DNA of 64,000 nt from Leadbetterella byssophila DSM 17132 (GTDB lineage Bacteria > Bacteroidota > Bacteroidia > Cytophagales > Spirosomataceae): NCBI RefSeq assembly GCF_000166395.1, contig NC_014655.1, positions 3,038,001-3,102,000 on the forward strand. Direction: 5' to 3'. Each line of letters opens with the position of its first letter. Position 1 is the stretch's first letter. Below, one piece after another: positions 1 through 8,494 of this stretch. The notes under the pieces were generated by a model. That model was not told the DNA's origin. It did no database searches and worked only from the letters and a program-made list of their open reading frames with translations. The position numbers and the translations under genes are program-made.

Positions 1-256
1 AGTTGATTAATCCACCTATGGAACCTAGCTCCTTCTTTCCGGCCGTTAAGGCCTCTAATACTTGTGTTTCATTAGTGATGTCTGTAGATTGAAAAAGGGC
101 ATTTGGCCCTAATTCTGAAGCTAAAGCTTGACCAGAGGCTTCGTTGATGTCTAAGATAAGAACCTTTCCACCTTGTTCTACGATCATCCTAGATGTGGCC
201 TCCCCAAGACCTGACGCCCCGCCGGAGACCACAAAGGTTTTGTTGTTTATTTGCAT
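1..256 (-). CDS. Short-chain dehydrogenase/reductase, N-terminal fragment
   Basis: The reading frame runs from an ATG at 256 leftwards and leaves the window, so only about 85 N-terminal residues are visible. They show a Rossmann start with the SDR glycine motif GGASGLG near residue 12, an acidic residue at the end of strand 2 (LDIN) that favours NAD over NADP, and a TDIT motif matching the adenine-ring Asp of the family. The type resembles 3-hydroxyacyl-CoA dehydrogenase type II proteins, but the catalytic Ser-Tyr-Lys lies outside the window, so the substrate is unknown. It is co-directional with metG, 13 bases downstream of the metG stop. Confidence 0.8.
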   Translation of the reverse strand, partial: MQINNKTFVVSGGASGLGEATSRMIVEQGGKVLILDINEASGQALASELGPNALFQSTDITNETQVLEALTAGKKELGSIGGLIN

Positions 257-269
257 ATTTTGGGTTGAA

Positions 270-2315
270 TTAACTCACCGGAGCTCCACTCCATACCTTC
301 TTATGAGGTTGAAGTAAAGAAAGGCTGCCGTCCTTATCCTCTGCCATGAGAATCATACCTTGTGATTCTATGCCCATCATGGCTCTAGGAGCAAGGTTTG
401 CAATGAAGGTTACTTGCTTACCTACCATCTCTTCTGCAGAGAAGTGCTCTGCTATTCCGCTTAATATGGTTCTTTTCTCCATACCATCATCGATGAGGAA
501 TTTTAGGAGCTTCTTGCTCTTCTTTATAGGTTCTGCTTCTAAAATAGTTCCTATACGAATGTCTAATTTAGCAAAATCGTCGAATTGAATCGTAGGTTTC
601 AATTCCGGTACATTCTTTCCTTCTAATTCGTTCACCTTCTTAGTATCTAATAATTTTTGTACTTGAGCATCAATTACTGCATCTTCAATTTTTTCAAATA
701 GGAGTCCTCCTTCATTTATGGTAGTTCCTGCAGGAACCAAATCTGTCTTCCCTGCATCAGACCATGTGGGTATTGCACCTGTAGTATTCCACTCTTTCGC
801 ACTCATTTGATCCATGATCTTCCTAGAGGTGAAGGGCAGGAATGGCTCAGAGACTATAGCTAAGGTTCCGGTGATTTGATGTGCCACAAACAGGATAGTT
901 TTCACTCGTTCAGGGTCTTTTACCTTCCAAGGTTCGGTATCAGCAAGGTATTTGTTGCCCAGTCTAGCCACTTCCATCATGCCTGCTAGTGCTTCTCTAA
1001 ATCTATAATGCTGAACGGAATCTCCTATCTGTTCAGGCAGTTTTTTCAAAGCTTCTAAAGTTTGAGTGTCAATCTCCTCAAAGGTGCCTGGAGTAGGAAC
1101 TTTACCTTCAAAATACTTCTTAGTGAGTACTATAGTTCTATTAACAAAGTTCCCGTAGATACCCACTAGCTCCGAGTTATTCTTGGTTTGGAAATCCTTC
1201 CAAGTAAAATCATTGTCTTTCGTCTCTGGAGCATTAGCAGTAAGTACATAGCGTAGCACATCTTGTTTTCCTGGGAATTCCTGAAGGTATTCATGTAACC
1301 ATACGGCCCAGTTTCTGGATGTAGAGATCTTATCGTTCTCCAGGTTCATGAATTCATTTGCCGGTACATTATCCGCCAAAATGTAGGAGCCCTCTGCCAT
1401 GCACATGGCAGGGAAGATGATGCAGTGGAAAACGATATTATCTTTCCCTATAAAGTTAATTAGCTTTGTGTCCTTATCTCTCCAGTAATCCTCCCAGTTC
1501 TTGCCTGTTTTTTCCGCCCATTCTTTGGTCATAGAAATATAACCAATAGGTGCATCAAACCATACATATAGTACTTTTCCATCAGCTCCTTCAACAGGTA
1601 CTTTTACACCCCAGTCTAAGTCGCGCGTCATAGCTCTAGGTTGCAGACCTTGTTTCAGCCAAGATTGGCATTGACCAAATACATTGGTTTTCCATTCTGT
1701 ATGACTATTGACATACTTCTCAATCTCAGGCTGCATCTTATCTAATGGCAAGTACCAGTTCTTGGTGGCCTTCATGACCGGCGCAGATCCAGAGATTGTA
1801 GATTTAGGTTGAATTAGGTCAGTAGGAGATAGTGAAGATCCACATTTTTCGCATTGATCACCGTAGGCTCCTGGACTGTGACAAACAGGACATTCACCCA
1901 CTATGTATCTATCTGCGAGGAACTGCTGAGCGGTTTCGTCAAAGTATTGTTCCGTTTCAATCTCATCAAAAAAGCCTTTGTCATACATCTTTCTGAAGAA
2001 CTCTTGAGATGTTTGATGATGAACAGGGCTTGTGGTTCTGGAATAGATGTCAAAGGAGATGCCAAAATCTTCAAAACTGTCTTTGATGATCTTATAATAC
2101 TTATCTACTACTTCTTGTGGAGAAACTCCTTCCTTCTTTGCCTTGATGGTAATGGGAACACCGTGTTCATCGGTGCCGCTGATAAATGCCACGTCTTCCC
2201 CTTTTGATCGAAGATAACGTACAAATACATCAGCGGGGATATAACACCCTGCCAAATGACCGATATGAATGGGGCCATTGGCATATATCAAAGCAGCAGT
2301 TACTGTATAGCGCAT
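270..2315 (-). CDS. metG: Methionyl-tRNA synthetase
   Basis: Cytoplasmic class I aminoacyl-tRNA synthetase that charges tRNA-Met. The frame is open to 2342, but the ATG at 2315 gives the family-typical start [20 protein letters not shown]; it is also preceded by a TAAATTTG promoter box. The HIGH signature is at residues 17-20, a zinc knuckle has Cys142/145 and Cys155/158, and the KMSKS loop appears as KISTS (329-333), a common Bacteroidota variant. The last ~95 residues form the EMAP-II/Trbp111-like tRNA-binding domain (KLDIRIGTI onwards), which often drives dimerisation. At 681 residues it is full length. The identification is secure. Confidence 0.97.
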   Translation of the reverse strand: MRYTVTAALIYANGPIHIGHLAGCYIPADVFVRYLRSKGEDVAFISGTDEHGVPITIKAKKEGVSPQEVVDKYYKIIKDSFEDFGISFDIYSRTTSPVHHQTSQEFFRKMYDKGFFDEIETEQYFDETAQQFLADRYIVGECPVCHSPGAYGDQCEKCGSSLSPTDLIQPKSTISGSAPVMKATKNWYLPLDKMQPEIEKYVNSHTEWKTNVFGQCQSWLKQGLQPRAMTRDLDWGVKVPVEGADGKVLYVWFDAPIGYISMTKEWAEKTGKNWEDYWRDKDTKLINFIGKDNIVFHCIIFPAMCMAEGSYILADNVPANEFMNLENDKISTSRNWAVWLHEYLQEFPGKQDVLRYVLTANAPETKDNDFTWKDFQTKNNSELVGIYGNFVNRTIVLTKKYFEGKVPTPGTFEEIDTQTLEALKKLPEQIGDSVQHYRFREALAGMMEVARLGNKYLADTEPWKVKDPERVKTILFVAHQITGTLAIVSEPFLPFTSRKIMDQMSAKEWNTTGAIPTWSDAGKTDLVPAGTTINEGGLLFEKIEDAVIDAQVQKLLDTKKVNELEGKNVPELKPTIQFDDFAKLDIRIGTILEAEPIKKSKKLLKFLIDDGMEKRTILSGIAEHFSAEEMVGKQVTFIANLAPRAMMGIESQGMILMAEDKDGSLSLLQPHKKVWSGAPVS

Positions 2316-2339
2316 CGAATAATAGATAATTGGAATGTG

Positions 2340-2347
2340 CAAATTTA
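2340..2347 (-). promoter_or_regulatory. Promoter -7 element for metG
   Basis: Read on the minus strand the sequence is TAAATTTG, an exact match to the Bacteroidota -7 consensus TAnnTTTG. It lies 24 bases upstream of the chosen metG ATG and supports that start. No clear -33 TTTG is seen at the usual distance. Confidence 0.55.
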
Positions 2348-2401
2348 CGGTTTTTTGCCGGAAGTATGGTGGGGTTTACCATTCATAAAAAGAAATAACC
2401 T

Positions 2402-2417
2402 ACTAACAAGTGTTAGT
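2402..2417. promoter_or_regulatory. Perfect palindrome, possible operator of the ABC/M1 operon
   Basis: ACTAACA-AG-TGTTAGT: two perfect 7-base arms around a 2-base spacer, 70 bases upstream of the ABC ATPase start in the 171-base metG/ABC divergent region. The size and symmetry fit a TetR/GntR-type operator. No regulator gene lies next to it, so the ligand and protein are unknown. Confidence 0.4.
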
Positions 2418-2486
2418 TCCGTTCCATCTATTTTTTGAAAGATTCTGATCAAAAGCATTTATTTTTACTTTATTAAACCCATTAAT

Positions 2487-3365
2487 ATGCAGTTATCTAT
2501 ATCCCGCCTAAGTAAAACCTATGCAAATGGTGTTCATGCATTGGACAATGTAAACCTTGAAATTAGAAAAGGAATGTTTGGGCTTTTGGGTCCAAATGGA
2601 GCAGGGAAGTCATCTCTGATGCGGACGGTGGCTACTCTACAGAAACCAGACTCCGGAGAAATTTCTTTCGGCGAAATTGATGTGTTGAAAGATCCATTTT
2701 CACTTCGAAAAGTATTAGGCTATCTGCCTCAAGAGTTTGGAGTATATCCTAACTTTTCTGCGGAAGATCTTCTGGACTATTTTGCTCAATTAAAGGGAAT
2801 AAGTCAAAAAACTGACCGGCAGAAACTTATTCAGGAGGTTTTAGAGATCACAAACCTTTGGGAGGTGAGGAAGAAGCATGTGAGTGGGTATTCCGGAGGA
2901 ATGAAGCAAAGGTTTGGTATAGCACAGTTGCTACTAAATAATCCTCAATTAATCATAGTAGATGAGCCAACGGCTGGCTTAGATCCGGCTGAACGCCATA
3001 GGTTTTTAAATGTTTTAAGAGAGATTGGGGCAAATCATACCGTCATATTTTCTACCCATATTGTAGATGATGTGAGAGAATTATGTCACGAAATAGGCAT
3101 TTTGAATGGGGGTAAGGTACTGTTTAGAGGTACTCCTTCCCAAGGGGAAGCAGAACTTCAAGGTAAGATTTGGATGCGAATCATAGAAAGAGAAGACGTA
3201 GAAGCTTTCCAAAGGGATTATCAGGTCTTATCAGCGAACTATAATCCCGACAATACTTTAAACATCCGCGTATTTTCAGAGCACCAGCCTCATGAGACCT
3301 TTGTGCCTGCTACACCGGGATTAGAAGATGTTTATTTCTCAGCTCTCAAAAACTCTCAAGCCTAA
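2487..3365 (+). CDS. ABC transporter ATP-binding protein
   Basis: ATPase subunit of an ABC-2 type transporter, 292 residues. Walker A is GPNGAGKSS, the Q-loop is in LPQEFGVYPN, the signature is SGYSGGMKQR, Walker B is LIIVDEP followed by TAGLDP, and the H-loop is STHIVDD. All ATP-binding and hydrolysis elements are intact. The stop codon overlaps the next ATG by one base (TAATG), so the ATPase and the membrane partner are translationally coupled. The transported substrate cannot be told from sequence; partnership with an M1 peptidase domain hints at a peptide or signal. Confidence 0.9.
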   Translation: MQLSISRLSKTYANGVHALDNVNLEIRKGMFGLLGPNGAGKSSLMRTVATLQKPDSGEISFGEIDVLKDPFSLRKVLGYLPQEFGVYPNFSAEDLLDYFAQLKGISQKTDRQKLIQEVLEITNLWEVRKKHVSGYSGGMKQRFGIAQLLLNNPQLIIVDEPTAGLDPAERHRFLNVLREIGANHTVIFSTHIVDDVRELCHEIGILNGGKVLFRGTPSQGEAELQGKIWMRIIEREDVEAFQRDYQVLSANYNPDNTLNIRVFSEHQPHETFVPATPGLEDVYFSALKNSQA

Positions 3366-6300
3366 TGTTACGTACCATCTTTACTTTTGAGACCAAAAGG
3401 TGGTTGACGCAACCTACCTTTTATATTTATTTCGCCGCTTTTTTTGGAATTGGTTTTTTAGTGATGGGATCTGCATTAGGATATTTTGATGCATTGACCG
3501 TCACCTCTACTTCTAACACTTTTTATAATTCCCCTTTAGCAGTGAATAGTCTGATCAATGGCTTTTCTCAGCTTTTGAATTTCATCATTCCCACAGTAAT
3601 AGGTTCTACTGTCTACAGGGACTATAAGTATAATATGCATACGGTCCTCTATTCCTATCCTTTTACTAAATGGGACTATCTGGTCGGGAAATTCTTAAGT
3701 GGATTCTTTATTACTGTTTTAGTCTCATTGGCTATCGGGTTATCTTTTATCGTAGCATCAGTCCTGCCGTTTGCGAATCAAGATCTGATGGGTCCTTTTA
3801 GATTATGGGCCTTCCTTCAGAGTTATCTCATCTTTGTGATCCCAAATATCTTTTTTATAGGGGCTATCATCTTTCTATTGGTCACTCTGACCAGGAATGT
3901 TTATATAGGATTTATTTTCATTCTTATTCTCCTGATTCTTCAGTTGATCATTGGTAATCTTACAGAAAACATGGACGATAAGTTTGTGGCTGCACTGATA
4001 GAGCCTTATGGAGAAGAAGCTTTAAGTTATGTTTCAAAGTACTGGTCCATTGATGAGCAGAATTACAATAATATTCCGCTGGATAAATCCATTTTATTGA
4101 ACCGTTTGATATGGATAGGGGTGGGATTTCTGGCATTAGTACTGACCTATACCACCTTTAATTTTTCTCATTCTCCCTTGACTTTTGGGAAAAAGAAGTT
4201 GGGGGAAAAAGTAACTAAGAATAATTTCCAAAGTGTTTTTAAGGTAAAACTGCCTGAAGTAAGTTTTGATTATTCCTTTGCCCACTACTTCAAAACTTCT
4301 TTAAATCTTGCCAAGATTGAGTTCCGATCTATAGTAAGAAACTGGATATTCATCTCCATCGTAGCGGTTTTGTTCCTGTTTGTGATCATCATGGGTTATA
4401 CCCTTGGTGAGGATCTCATGGGTACAAAAACCTATCCCGTAACTTGGAAGATTTTATCTACCATAAGTGGGCAGTTTATCTTCTTTAGTGAAATCCTGAT
4501 CTTTTTGTTTTCTGGTGTGCTTCTTAATCAGGCCATGTCCTCCAGAATGGATAGCTTAGTGGATTCTACTCCTATACCTAATTGGGCCCTCTTGTTGTCT
4601 AAGTTTCTAGCATTAGTAGGCATGTGCCTGGTATTGATGTTTACGGCCATAGTGTCGGGGATGTTAGTACAAGCGTATTACGGCTATTATCATTTCGAAC
4701 TGATACTCTATTTCAAGCAACTTCTATTCTTTACCATGATCAATTGCTTGATACTTATAGGTATGGCTTTGTTCGTACAGTCCTTATTTAAGAATTATTT
4801 GCTGGGCTTTATGACATTAATAGTGTTACTGATGCTGCCTAGTGGGCTTAGAAAATTGGGTGTTGAATTACCTATTTTCCATTTCAACAGTGGGACCGGA
4901 CTCTCCTATTCAGACATGAACGGATTCGGCTCATTTAGAACTCACTTGATTTATAAGGCTTATTGGTTGCTATTTTCAGGTATACTTTATGGGTTGACCT
5001 TGCTGTTTTGGAGAAGAGGTAAGTTTTCTGGTGCGATGGATAGGATATCTACTGCCGCCGGCCGACTAAAACTGCCAATAGCTGCTCCATTAACTTTATT
5101 GCTCACTGCATTCATAGGATTGGGCTATGCTATCTACAGAGAGATTGCAGTAAATAAGCCATTTTATACTTCGAAAGATCAAGAGCTGAGGCTGGTAGAT
5201 TTTGAAAAGAAATATAAGAAATATCAAAATACTCCTCAGCCGCGTATCGTGGACGTACGAGTAGAAATGAATATTTTTCCCAAAGAGCGCAATTATGATG
5301 CTACGGGATTCTTCACCTTAGTGAATAAGACGGATAAAAATATAGATTCACTCATCATTGACTACGCCAAGAACTTGAGAAATGTGCAATGGGATAAGCC
5401 CACTTCTCTTATTCTTGCTGATTCAAATTTGAGATTTTCCATATACAAGCTTGCTGAACCATTGGCTCCGGGAGATACGGTTAAGGCGCAGTTTTTAGTT
5501 GGAAATCCTAGAAACACATGGTTTCAAGATGAATCTCCTGTGTTAGAAAACGGTACCTTTATCAATAATCGTACATTGTTCCCTAGTATTGGTTATCAAG
5601 AAGATAATGAGATTCAAGATAATGATGTGCGGAAAAAGTATGGATTAAAAGATAAAGAAAGAATGGCCTTCCCTTCAGATTTGAAGGCAAGAGGAAATAC
5701 ATATATATCAAATGATGCGGACTGGATCAATTTCGAAGCAATAGTCAGTACCTCAGAAGATCAGATTGCTATCGCCCCAGGATATTTGCAAAGAGAATGG
5801 GGGGATAACGGAAGAAAGTTCTATCATTATAAAATGGATCAGCCTATTCAGAATTTCTATGCCTTTAATTCAGCCAGATATGAGGTGAAAAGAGAGAAAT
5901 ACAAGGGGGTAAATCTAGAAATATACTACCATAAGACGCATGATTATAATATTGATAGAATGATCATGTCCTTAAAAGACGGTTTGGATTACTTCTCAGA
6001 AAACTTTGGCCCCTATCAGCATAAACAAGTTAGAATCTTAGAGTTCCCGCGAACCGGAGGAGGATTTGCACAATCTTTCCCCAATACTATTCCTTATTCA
6101 GAGGCAATAGGATTTATAGCTTGGGTAGATGAAAACAAGCCAAATTCCGTGGATTATCCTTATTCCATCACAGCTCATGAATTAGCGCATCAATGGTGGG
6201 CCGGACAAGTGATCGGTGCTAATGTAAAAGGGGCTACTCTGCTTTCAGAATCCATGTCTGAATATAGCTCTCTCAAGGTTTTGGAAAAGAAATACGGCAA

Positions 6301-6991
6301 GTTTCAAATGCATAAATTCCTGAAAGACGCTCTAGATAATTATCTTTTAGGAAGGGCAAAGGAATGGAAAAGCGAAAACCCATTAATGTATAATGAAAAC
6401 CAGCAATATATACATTACAATAAGGGCTCTTTAGTGCTATATGCTATGAGTGATTATTTAGGGGAGGCTAGATTTAATGCTGTTTTGAAGGATTATATTC
6501 AAAAATATAGATTCCAGGAACCTCCATATACTACCTCCGAAGAGTTTGTTGCACTTTTAAAAGAAGCTACTCCGGATAGTTTGCAGTATCTCATAAAAGA
6601 CATGTTTGAAACCATTACCCTATATAACAATAAGGTAGATAAAGCTTCTGTAAAAGACTTAGGTAAAGGAAAATACCAAGTAGATATAGATTTCCAGGTG
6701 TCAAAATATAGAACAGATAATAAAGGGAAGCGCGATTATAGTGGAGGCATTAAGGATGGGAAGGTGCAATCTTTGCCTTTAGCAGATTATATTGAATTAG
6801 GGATATTTGGAGAAAAAGAGAAAAAAGGCTCTTATGAATACGATAAGGAATTGTACCTTAAAAAATATAAGATTAGTAAGATCAAGAACAAACTGTCCAT
6901 CATTGTAGATGAAAAGCCAGTGGAGGTAGGTGTTGATCCTTATAATAAGTTGATAGACATAGATTCTAACGACAATAGACGGAGTTTATAA
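3365..6991 (+). CDS. ABC-2 permease fused to M1 family aminopeptidase
   Basis: A 1208-residue membrane protein. Roughly the first 600 residues contain two sets of hydrophobic segments typical of ABC-2 permeases. The C-terminal half is an M1 metallopeptidase domain. The zinc motif HELAH is at 938-942, followed by QWW, and the third zinc ligand is probably Glu962 in LSESMSEYSS. That Glu comes after 19 residues, one more than the usual HEXXH-X18-E, as I recall for this permease/peptidase family. The GxMEN-type exopeptidase motif is not obvious. The peptidase probably faces the periplasm, but topology was not computed. It is coupled to the ATPase gene by a TAATG overlap. The last 6 bases overlap the convergent methyltransferase gene. 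Confidence 0.88.
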   Translation: MLRTIFTFETKRWLTQPTFYIYFAAFFGIGFLVMGSALGYFDALTVTSTSNTFYNSPLAVNSLINGFSQLLNFIIPTVIGSTVYRDYKYNMHTVLYSYPFTKWDYLVGKFLSGFFITVLVSLAIGLSFIVASVLPFANQDLMGPFRLWAFLQSYLIFVIPNIFFIGAIIFLLVTLTRNVYIGFIFILILLILQLIIGNLTENMDDKFVAALIEPYGEEALSYVSKYWSIDEQNYNNIPLDKSILLNRLIWIGVGFLALVLTYTTFNFSHSPLTFGKKKLGEKVTKNNFQSVFKVKLPEVSFDYSFAHYFKTSLNLAKIEFRSIVRNWIFISIVAVLFLFVIIMGYTLGEDLMGTKTYPVTWKILSTISGQFIFFSEILIFLFSGVLLNQAMSSRMDSLVDSTPIPNWALLLSKFLALVGMCLVLMFTAIVSGMLVQAYYGYYHFELILYFKQLLFFTMINCLILIGMALFVQSLFKNYLLGFMTLIVLLMLPSGLRKLGVELPIFHFNSGTGLSYSDMNGFGSFRTHLIYKAYWLLFSGILYGLTLLFWRRGKFSGAMDRISTAAGRLKLPIAAPLTLLLTAFIGLGYAIYREIAVNKPFYTSKDQELRLVDFEKKYKKYQNTPQPRIVDVRVEMNIFPKERNYDATGFFTLVNKTDKNIDSLIIDYAKNLRNVQWDKPTSLILADSNLRFSIYKLAEPLAPGDTVKAQFLVGNPRNTWFQDESPVLENGTFINNRTLFPSIGYQEDNEIQDNDVRKKYGLKDKERMAFPSDLKARGNTYISNDADWINFEAIVSTSEDQIAIAPGYLQREWGDNGRKFYHYKMDQPIQNFYAFNSARYEVKREKYKGVNLEIYYHKTHDYNIDRMIMSLKDGLDYFSENFGPYQHKQVRILEFPRTGGGFAQSFPNTIPYSEAIGFIAWVDENKPNSVDYPYSITAHELAHQWWAGQVIGANVKGATLLSESMSEYSSLKVLEKKYGKFQMHKFLKDALDNYLLGRAKEWKSENPLMYNENQQYIHYNKGSLVLYAMSDYLGEARFNAVLKDYIQKYRFQEPPYTTSEEFVALLKEATPDSLQYLIKDMFETITLYNNKVDKASVKDLGKGKYQVDIDFQVSKYRTDNKGKRDYSGGIKDGKVQSLPLADYIELGIFGEKEKKGSYEYDKELYLKKYKISKIKNKLSIIVDEKPVEVGVDPYNKLIDIDSNDNRRSL

Positions 6992-7558
6992 TTCATACTT
7001 TTTGATTTGAATAAAATCATTCATGAGGGTAATTTCCCGGGTTTTTACCCGGGAAAACTCTGTCATGATTTCTTCGATAGACGGCATTTTACTAACAGCC
7101 ACATTTGCGGTTAGCCTAAAGAACAAATACATGCTTTTTATTAAAAGGGATTGCAGTCCTTTTGTCTTTTCCGGGAAATCGCAGACTACGATGGGACAAG
7201 GGGGTAAAAGCCTAATAAGGTTTCTACACTGCTCATCATTAAAATTATCTAGCAGGAAGGGTACTATTATTCCATCATAATAGGAATAGTGGAAATCAAA
7301 CACATCAGCAAGGTGAAATTCTACCTGACCGTGGCTGTGTTTTTGAGCCAAGTGGATCATTTGTTCAGAATGATCCACAAAAATGATGTTATAGTCCTTC
7401 AATAATGGCAAGTAGCTTCCATCTCCTCCGCCTAGGACGAGGAGCTTTGCTCCTTTAGGGAAGTTTTCTGCAGCTAAAGCATGTGCATGGATAAGATGGT
7501 CTCCAAAGATCATCCTGCTGAGAACTTGGTAATATTTAGCTACTCTACCGTAATTCAT
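6986..7558 (-). CDS. Class I SAM-dependent methyltransferase-like protein
   Basis: A 190-residue protein with the SAM-binding motif LVLGGGDGSYLP (around residues 35-46), an acidic residue at the end of strand 2 (IIFVDHSEQM) and a strand-4 motif (YDGIIVPFLLDNF). The N-terminus YYQVLSRMIFG resembles small UbiE/BioC-like methyltransferases of Bacteroidota. The substrate is unknown. The ATG at 7558 sits directly against the U-run of the greA terminator, with no Shine-Dalgarno sequence, so expression depends on read-through or an unseen promoter. The 3' end overlaps the convergent permease/peptidase gene by 6 bases and contains a perfect 10-bp hairpin. Confidence 0.75.
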   Translation of the reverse strand: MNYGRVAKYYQVLSRMIFGDHLIHAHALAAENFPKGAKLLVLGGGDGSYLPLLKDYNIIFVDHSEQMIHLAQKHSHGQVEFHLADVFDFHYSYYDGIIVPFLLDNFNDEQCRNLIRLLPPCPIVVCDFPEKTKGLQSLLIKSMYLFFRLTANVAVSKMPSIEEIMTEFSRVKTREITLMNDFIQIKKYEL

Positions 7559-7588
7559 AAAAAAAACCGCCTACGAAAGGTAAGCGGT
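7558..7588 (-). terminator. Intrinsic terminator of greA
   Basis: On the minus strand a 9-bp stem ACCGCTTAC/GTAGGCGGT (one G-U pair) with a 5-base loop is followed by eight U. It lies 26 bases beyond the greA stop and abuts the start codon of the methyltransferase gene. Confidence 0.85.
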
Positions 7589-7613
7589 AAAAGTATATTG
7601 AGGACTAACTGTG

Positions 7614-8084
7614 CTACAGAGTAATTTCAAGGATTTCTACTTCCACAACTCCTCCCGGAGCTTGAATGTCTGCTTTATCTCCCACTTTCTTACCTAATAG
7701 GCCCTTGGCGAAAGGAGAGTTGATGGAGATCTTACCTTGCTTAAGGTCAGCTTCCTCCTCTGCTACTAAGGTATACTTCATAGTAGCTTTGTTTTTCAAG
7801 TTCTTAATTTTTACAGTAGTCATTAGGGATACCTTAGACGTGTCTATGGTATTTTCATCAAGAATTCTTGCTTTGGCGAAAAGTTCTTCAAGTTTAGCGA
7901 TTTCCGTTTCTAAAAGTGCTTGTGCATCTTTTGCAGCATCGTATTCAGCATTTTCGGAAAGGTCGCCTTTATCTTTCGCCTCAGCCAATGCCTTAGACAC
8001 TTCTCTTCTACCTTTAGTTTTAAGGTCGTTTAGTTTGTTTTTCAAATTATCATATCCCTCTTGTGTATAATATTGGTATGACAT
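7614..8084 (-). CDS. greA: Transcription elongation factor GreA
   Basis: A 156-residue GreA. It binds in the RNA polymerase secondary channel and stimulates transcript cleavage in backtracked complexes. The N-terminal coiled coil (about residues 10-75) carries the acidic tip in LSENAEYDAAKD, where Asp and Glu at positions ~41-44 coordinate the catalytic metal. The C-terminal FKBP-like domain ends in APGGVVEVEILEITL. Length and motifs are canonical. An upstream leader with two intrinsic terminators ends 29 bases before this ATG, leaving no room for a separate promoter, so the gene is probably controlled by termination/read-through. Downstream is its own terminator. Confidence 0.97.
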   Translation of the reverse strand: MSYQYYTQEGYDNLKNKLNDLKTKGRREVSKALAEAKDKGDLSENAEYDAAKDAQALLETEIAKLEELFAKARILDENTIDTSKVSLMTTVKIKNLKNKATMKYTLVAEEEADLKQGKISINSPFAKGLLGKKVGDKADIQAPGGVVEVEILEITL

Positions 8085-8113
8085 GAGTATTAGATTTAAT
8101 TGTTAACGTATTT

Positions 8114-8144
8114 AAAAAAAATTACCCACCGCTTTTCGGGGGTA
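8114..8144 (-). terminator. Second tandem terminator in the greA leader
   Basis: Minus-strand hairpin TACCC-CCG/CGG-T-GGGTA (8 bp with one bulged T, loop AAAAG) followed by AA and eight U. It ends 29 bases before the greA ATG and lies just behind a first terminator, so two stops in series guard greA. Confidence 0.75.
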
Positions 8145-8145
8145 G

Positions 8146-8172
8146 AAAAAAAAGAACGGTTAATAACCGTTC
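8146..8172 (-). terminator. First terminator in the greA leader
   Basis: Minus-strand hairpin GAACGGT-TATTA-ACCGTTC, 7 bp plus possible extra A-U pairs in the loop, followed by eight U. There is no annotated gene upstream on this strand, so it terminates a short leader transcript or small RNA. Confidence 0.8.
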
Positions 8173-8203
8173 CTGAAAGTATGTCCACTTCAGAAACTGG
8201 TAA

Positions 8204-8242
8204 CTAGGTTTGGCCTGATTTTTTAATGTCTTTTCTTTTCAT
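8204..8242 (-). CDS. Possible 12-codon leader peptide upstream of greA
   Basis: Within the predicted leader RNA an ATG opens a 12-codon frame, MKRKDIKKSGQT, closed by TAG just before the hairpins. It is lysine/arginine rich. The position, inside a terminated leader, is what a translation-coupled attenuator would have, but a frame this short can arise by chance. Confidence 0.25.
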   Translation of the reverse strand: MKRKDIKKSGQT

Positions 8243-8260
8243 AATGCTCTAACTTTAATG

Positions 8261-8290
8261 CAAATATATAGCATTCCTTCAATTTTCAAA
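8261..8290 (-). promoter_or_regulatory. Promoter of the greA leader
   Basis: On the minus strand TTTG (8290-8287), an 18-base spacer and TATATTTG (8268-8261) form an almost ideal Bacteroidota promoter (TTTG, ~19 bases, TAnnTTTG). It points at greA. Confidence 0.75.
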
Positions 8291-8452
8291 GGAAACTGTC
8301 ATTAATCTAACGGCAATGTTAGCTAATTAGAAAACAATATCATCACTTTTTAGTTCAATTTTCTTTGGTACATTGTTTTAAACAGCACCTGAGCAGAGAG
8401 GCTTTGGGGCATGAATTGCTTTATAGGTGTGTATACGTTAAATTATTATGCT

Positions 8453-8460
8453 TATTTTTG
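8453..8460 (+). promoter_or_regulatory. Candidate -7 element of lpdA
   Basis: TATTTTTG matches TAnnTTTG and lies 34 bases before the lpdA ATG. No -33 box is evident. Confidence 0.4.
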
Positions 8461-8494
8461 TCATCATTTTTTTAATCTTTAAAGTCAGAAATGT

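Larger units (their letters stand above)
8146..8255 (-). ncRNA. Putative greA leader RNA / attenuator transcript
   Basis: A transcript of about 110 bases is predicted between the promoter at 8261-8290 and the terminator at 8146-8172. It can fold a stem TTTCTGAAGT/ACTTTCAGGAA (8170-8196, with one bulge), which shares its last bases with the first terminator arm, so the two are partly exclusive. Escherichia coli greA has an analogous leader array of terminated transcripts (GraL). No homology to GraL is visible; the similarity is in layout only. The start site is inferred from the promoter. Confidence 0.55.
8085..8494. other. greA/lpdA divergent intergenic region
   Basis: 410 bases without a long gene. 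On the minus strand it holds a promoter (8261-8290), a short leader or small RNA (about 8255-8146) and two tandem intrinsic terminators (8114-8172) ahead of greA. On the plus strand TATTTTTG at 8453-8460 is a candidate -7 element for lpdA, 34 bases before its ATG. I see nothing assignable in 8300-8450. Confidence 0.7.

Noticed and set aside
1854-2207. Plus-strand open frame inside metG
   Set aside because: Antisense to a conserved enzyme, no promoter, no recognisable protein. The same reasoning removes the other antisense frames within uvrA, ccoI, ccoNO and ccoG.
3365-6991. Assembly or frameshift error joining two genes (permease and peptidase)
   Set aside because: The reading frame is continuous with no odd junction, and such permease/M1 fusions form a known family.
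7021-7068. The hairpin at 7033-7056 as an intrinsic terminator
   Set aside because: No U-run follows on either strand, so I list it only as a stable hairpin.
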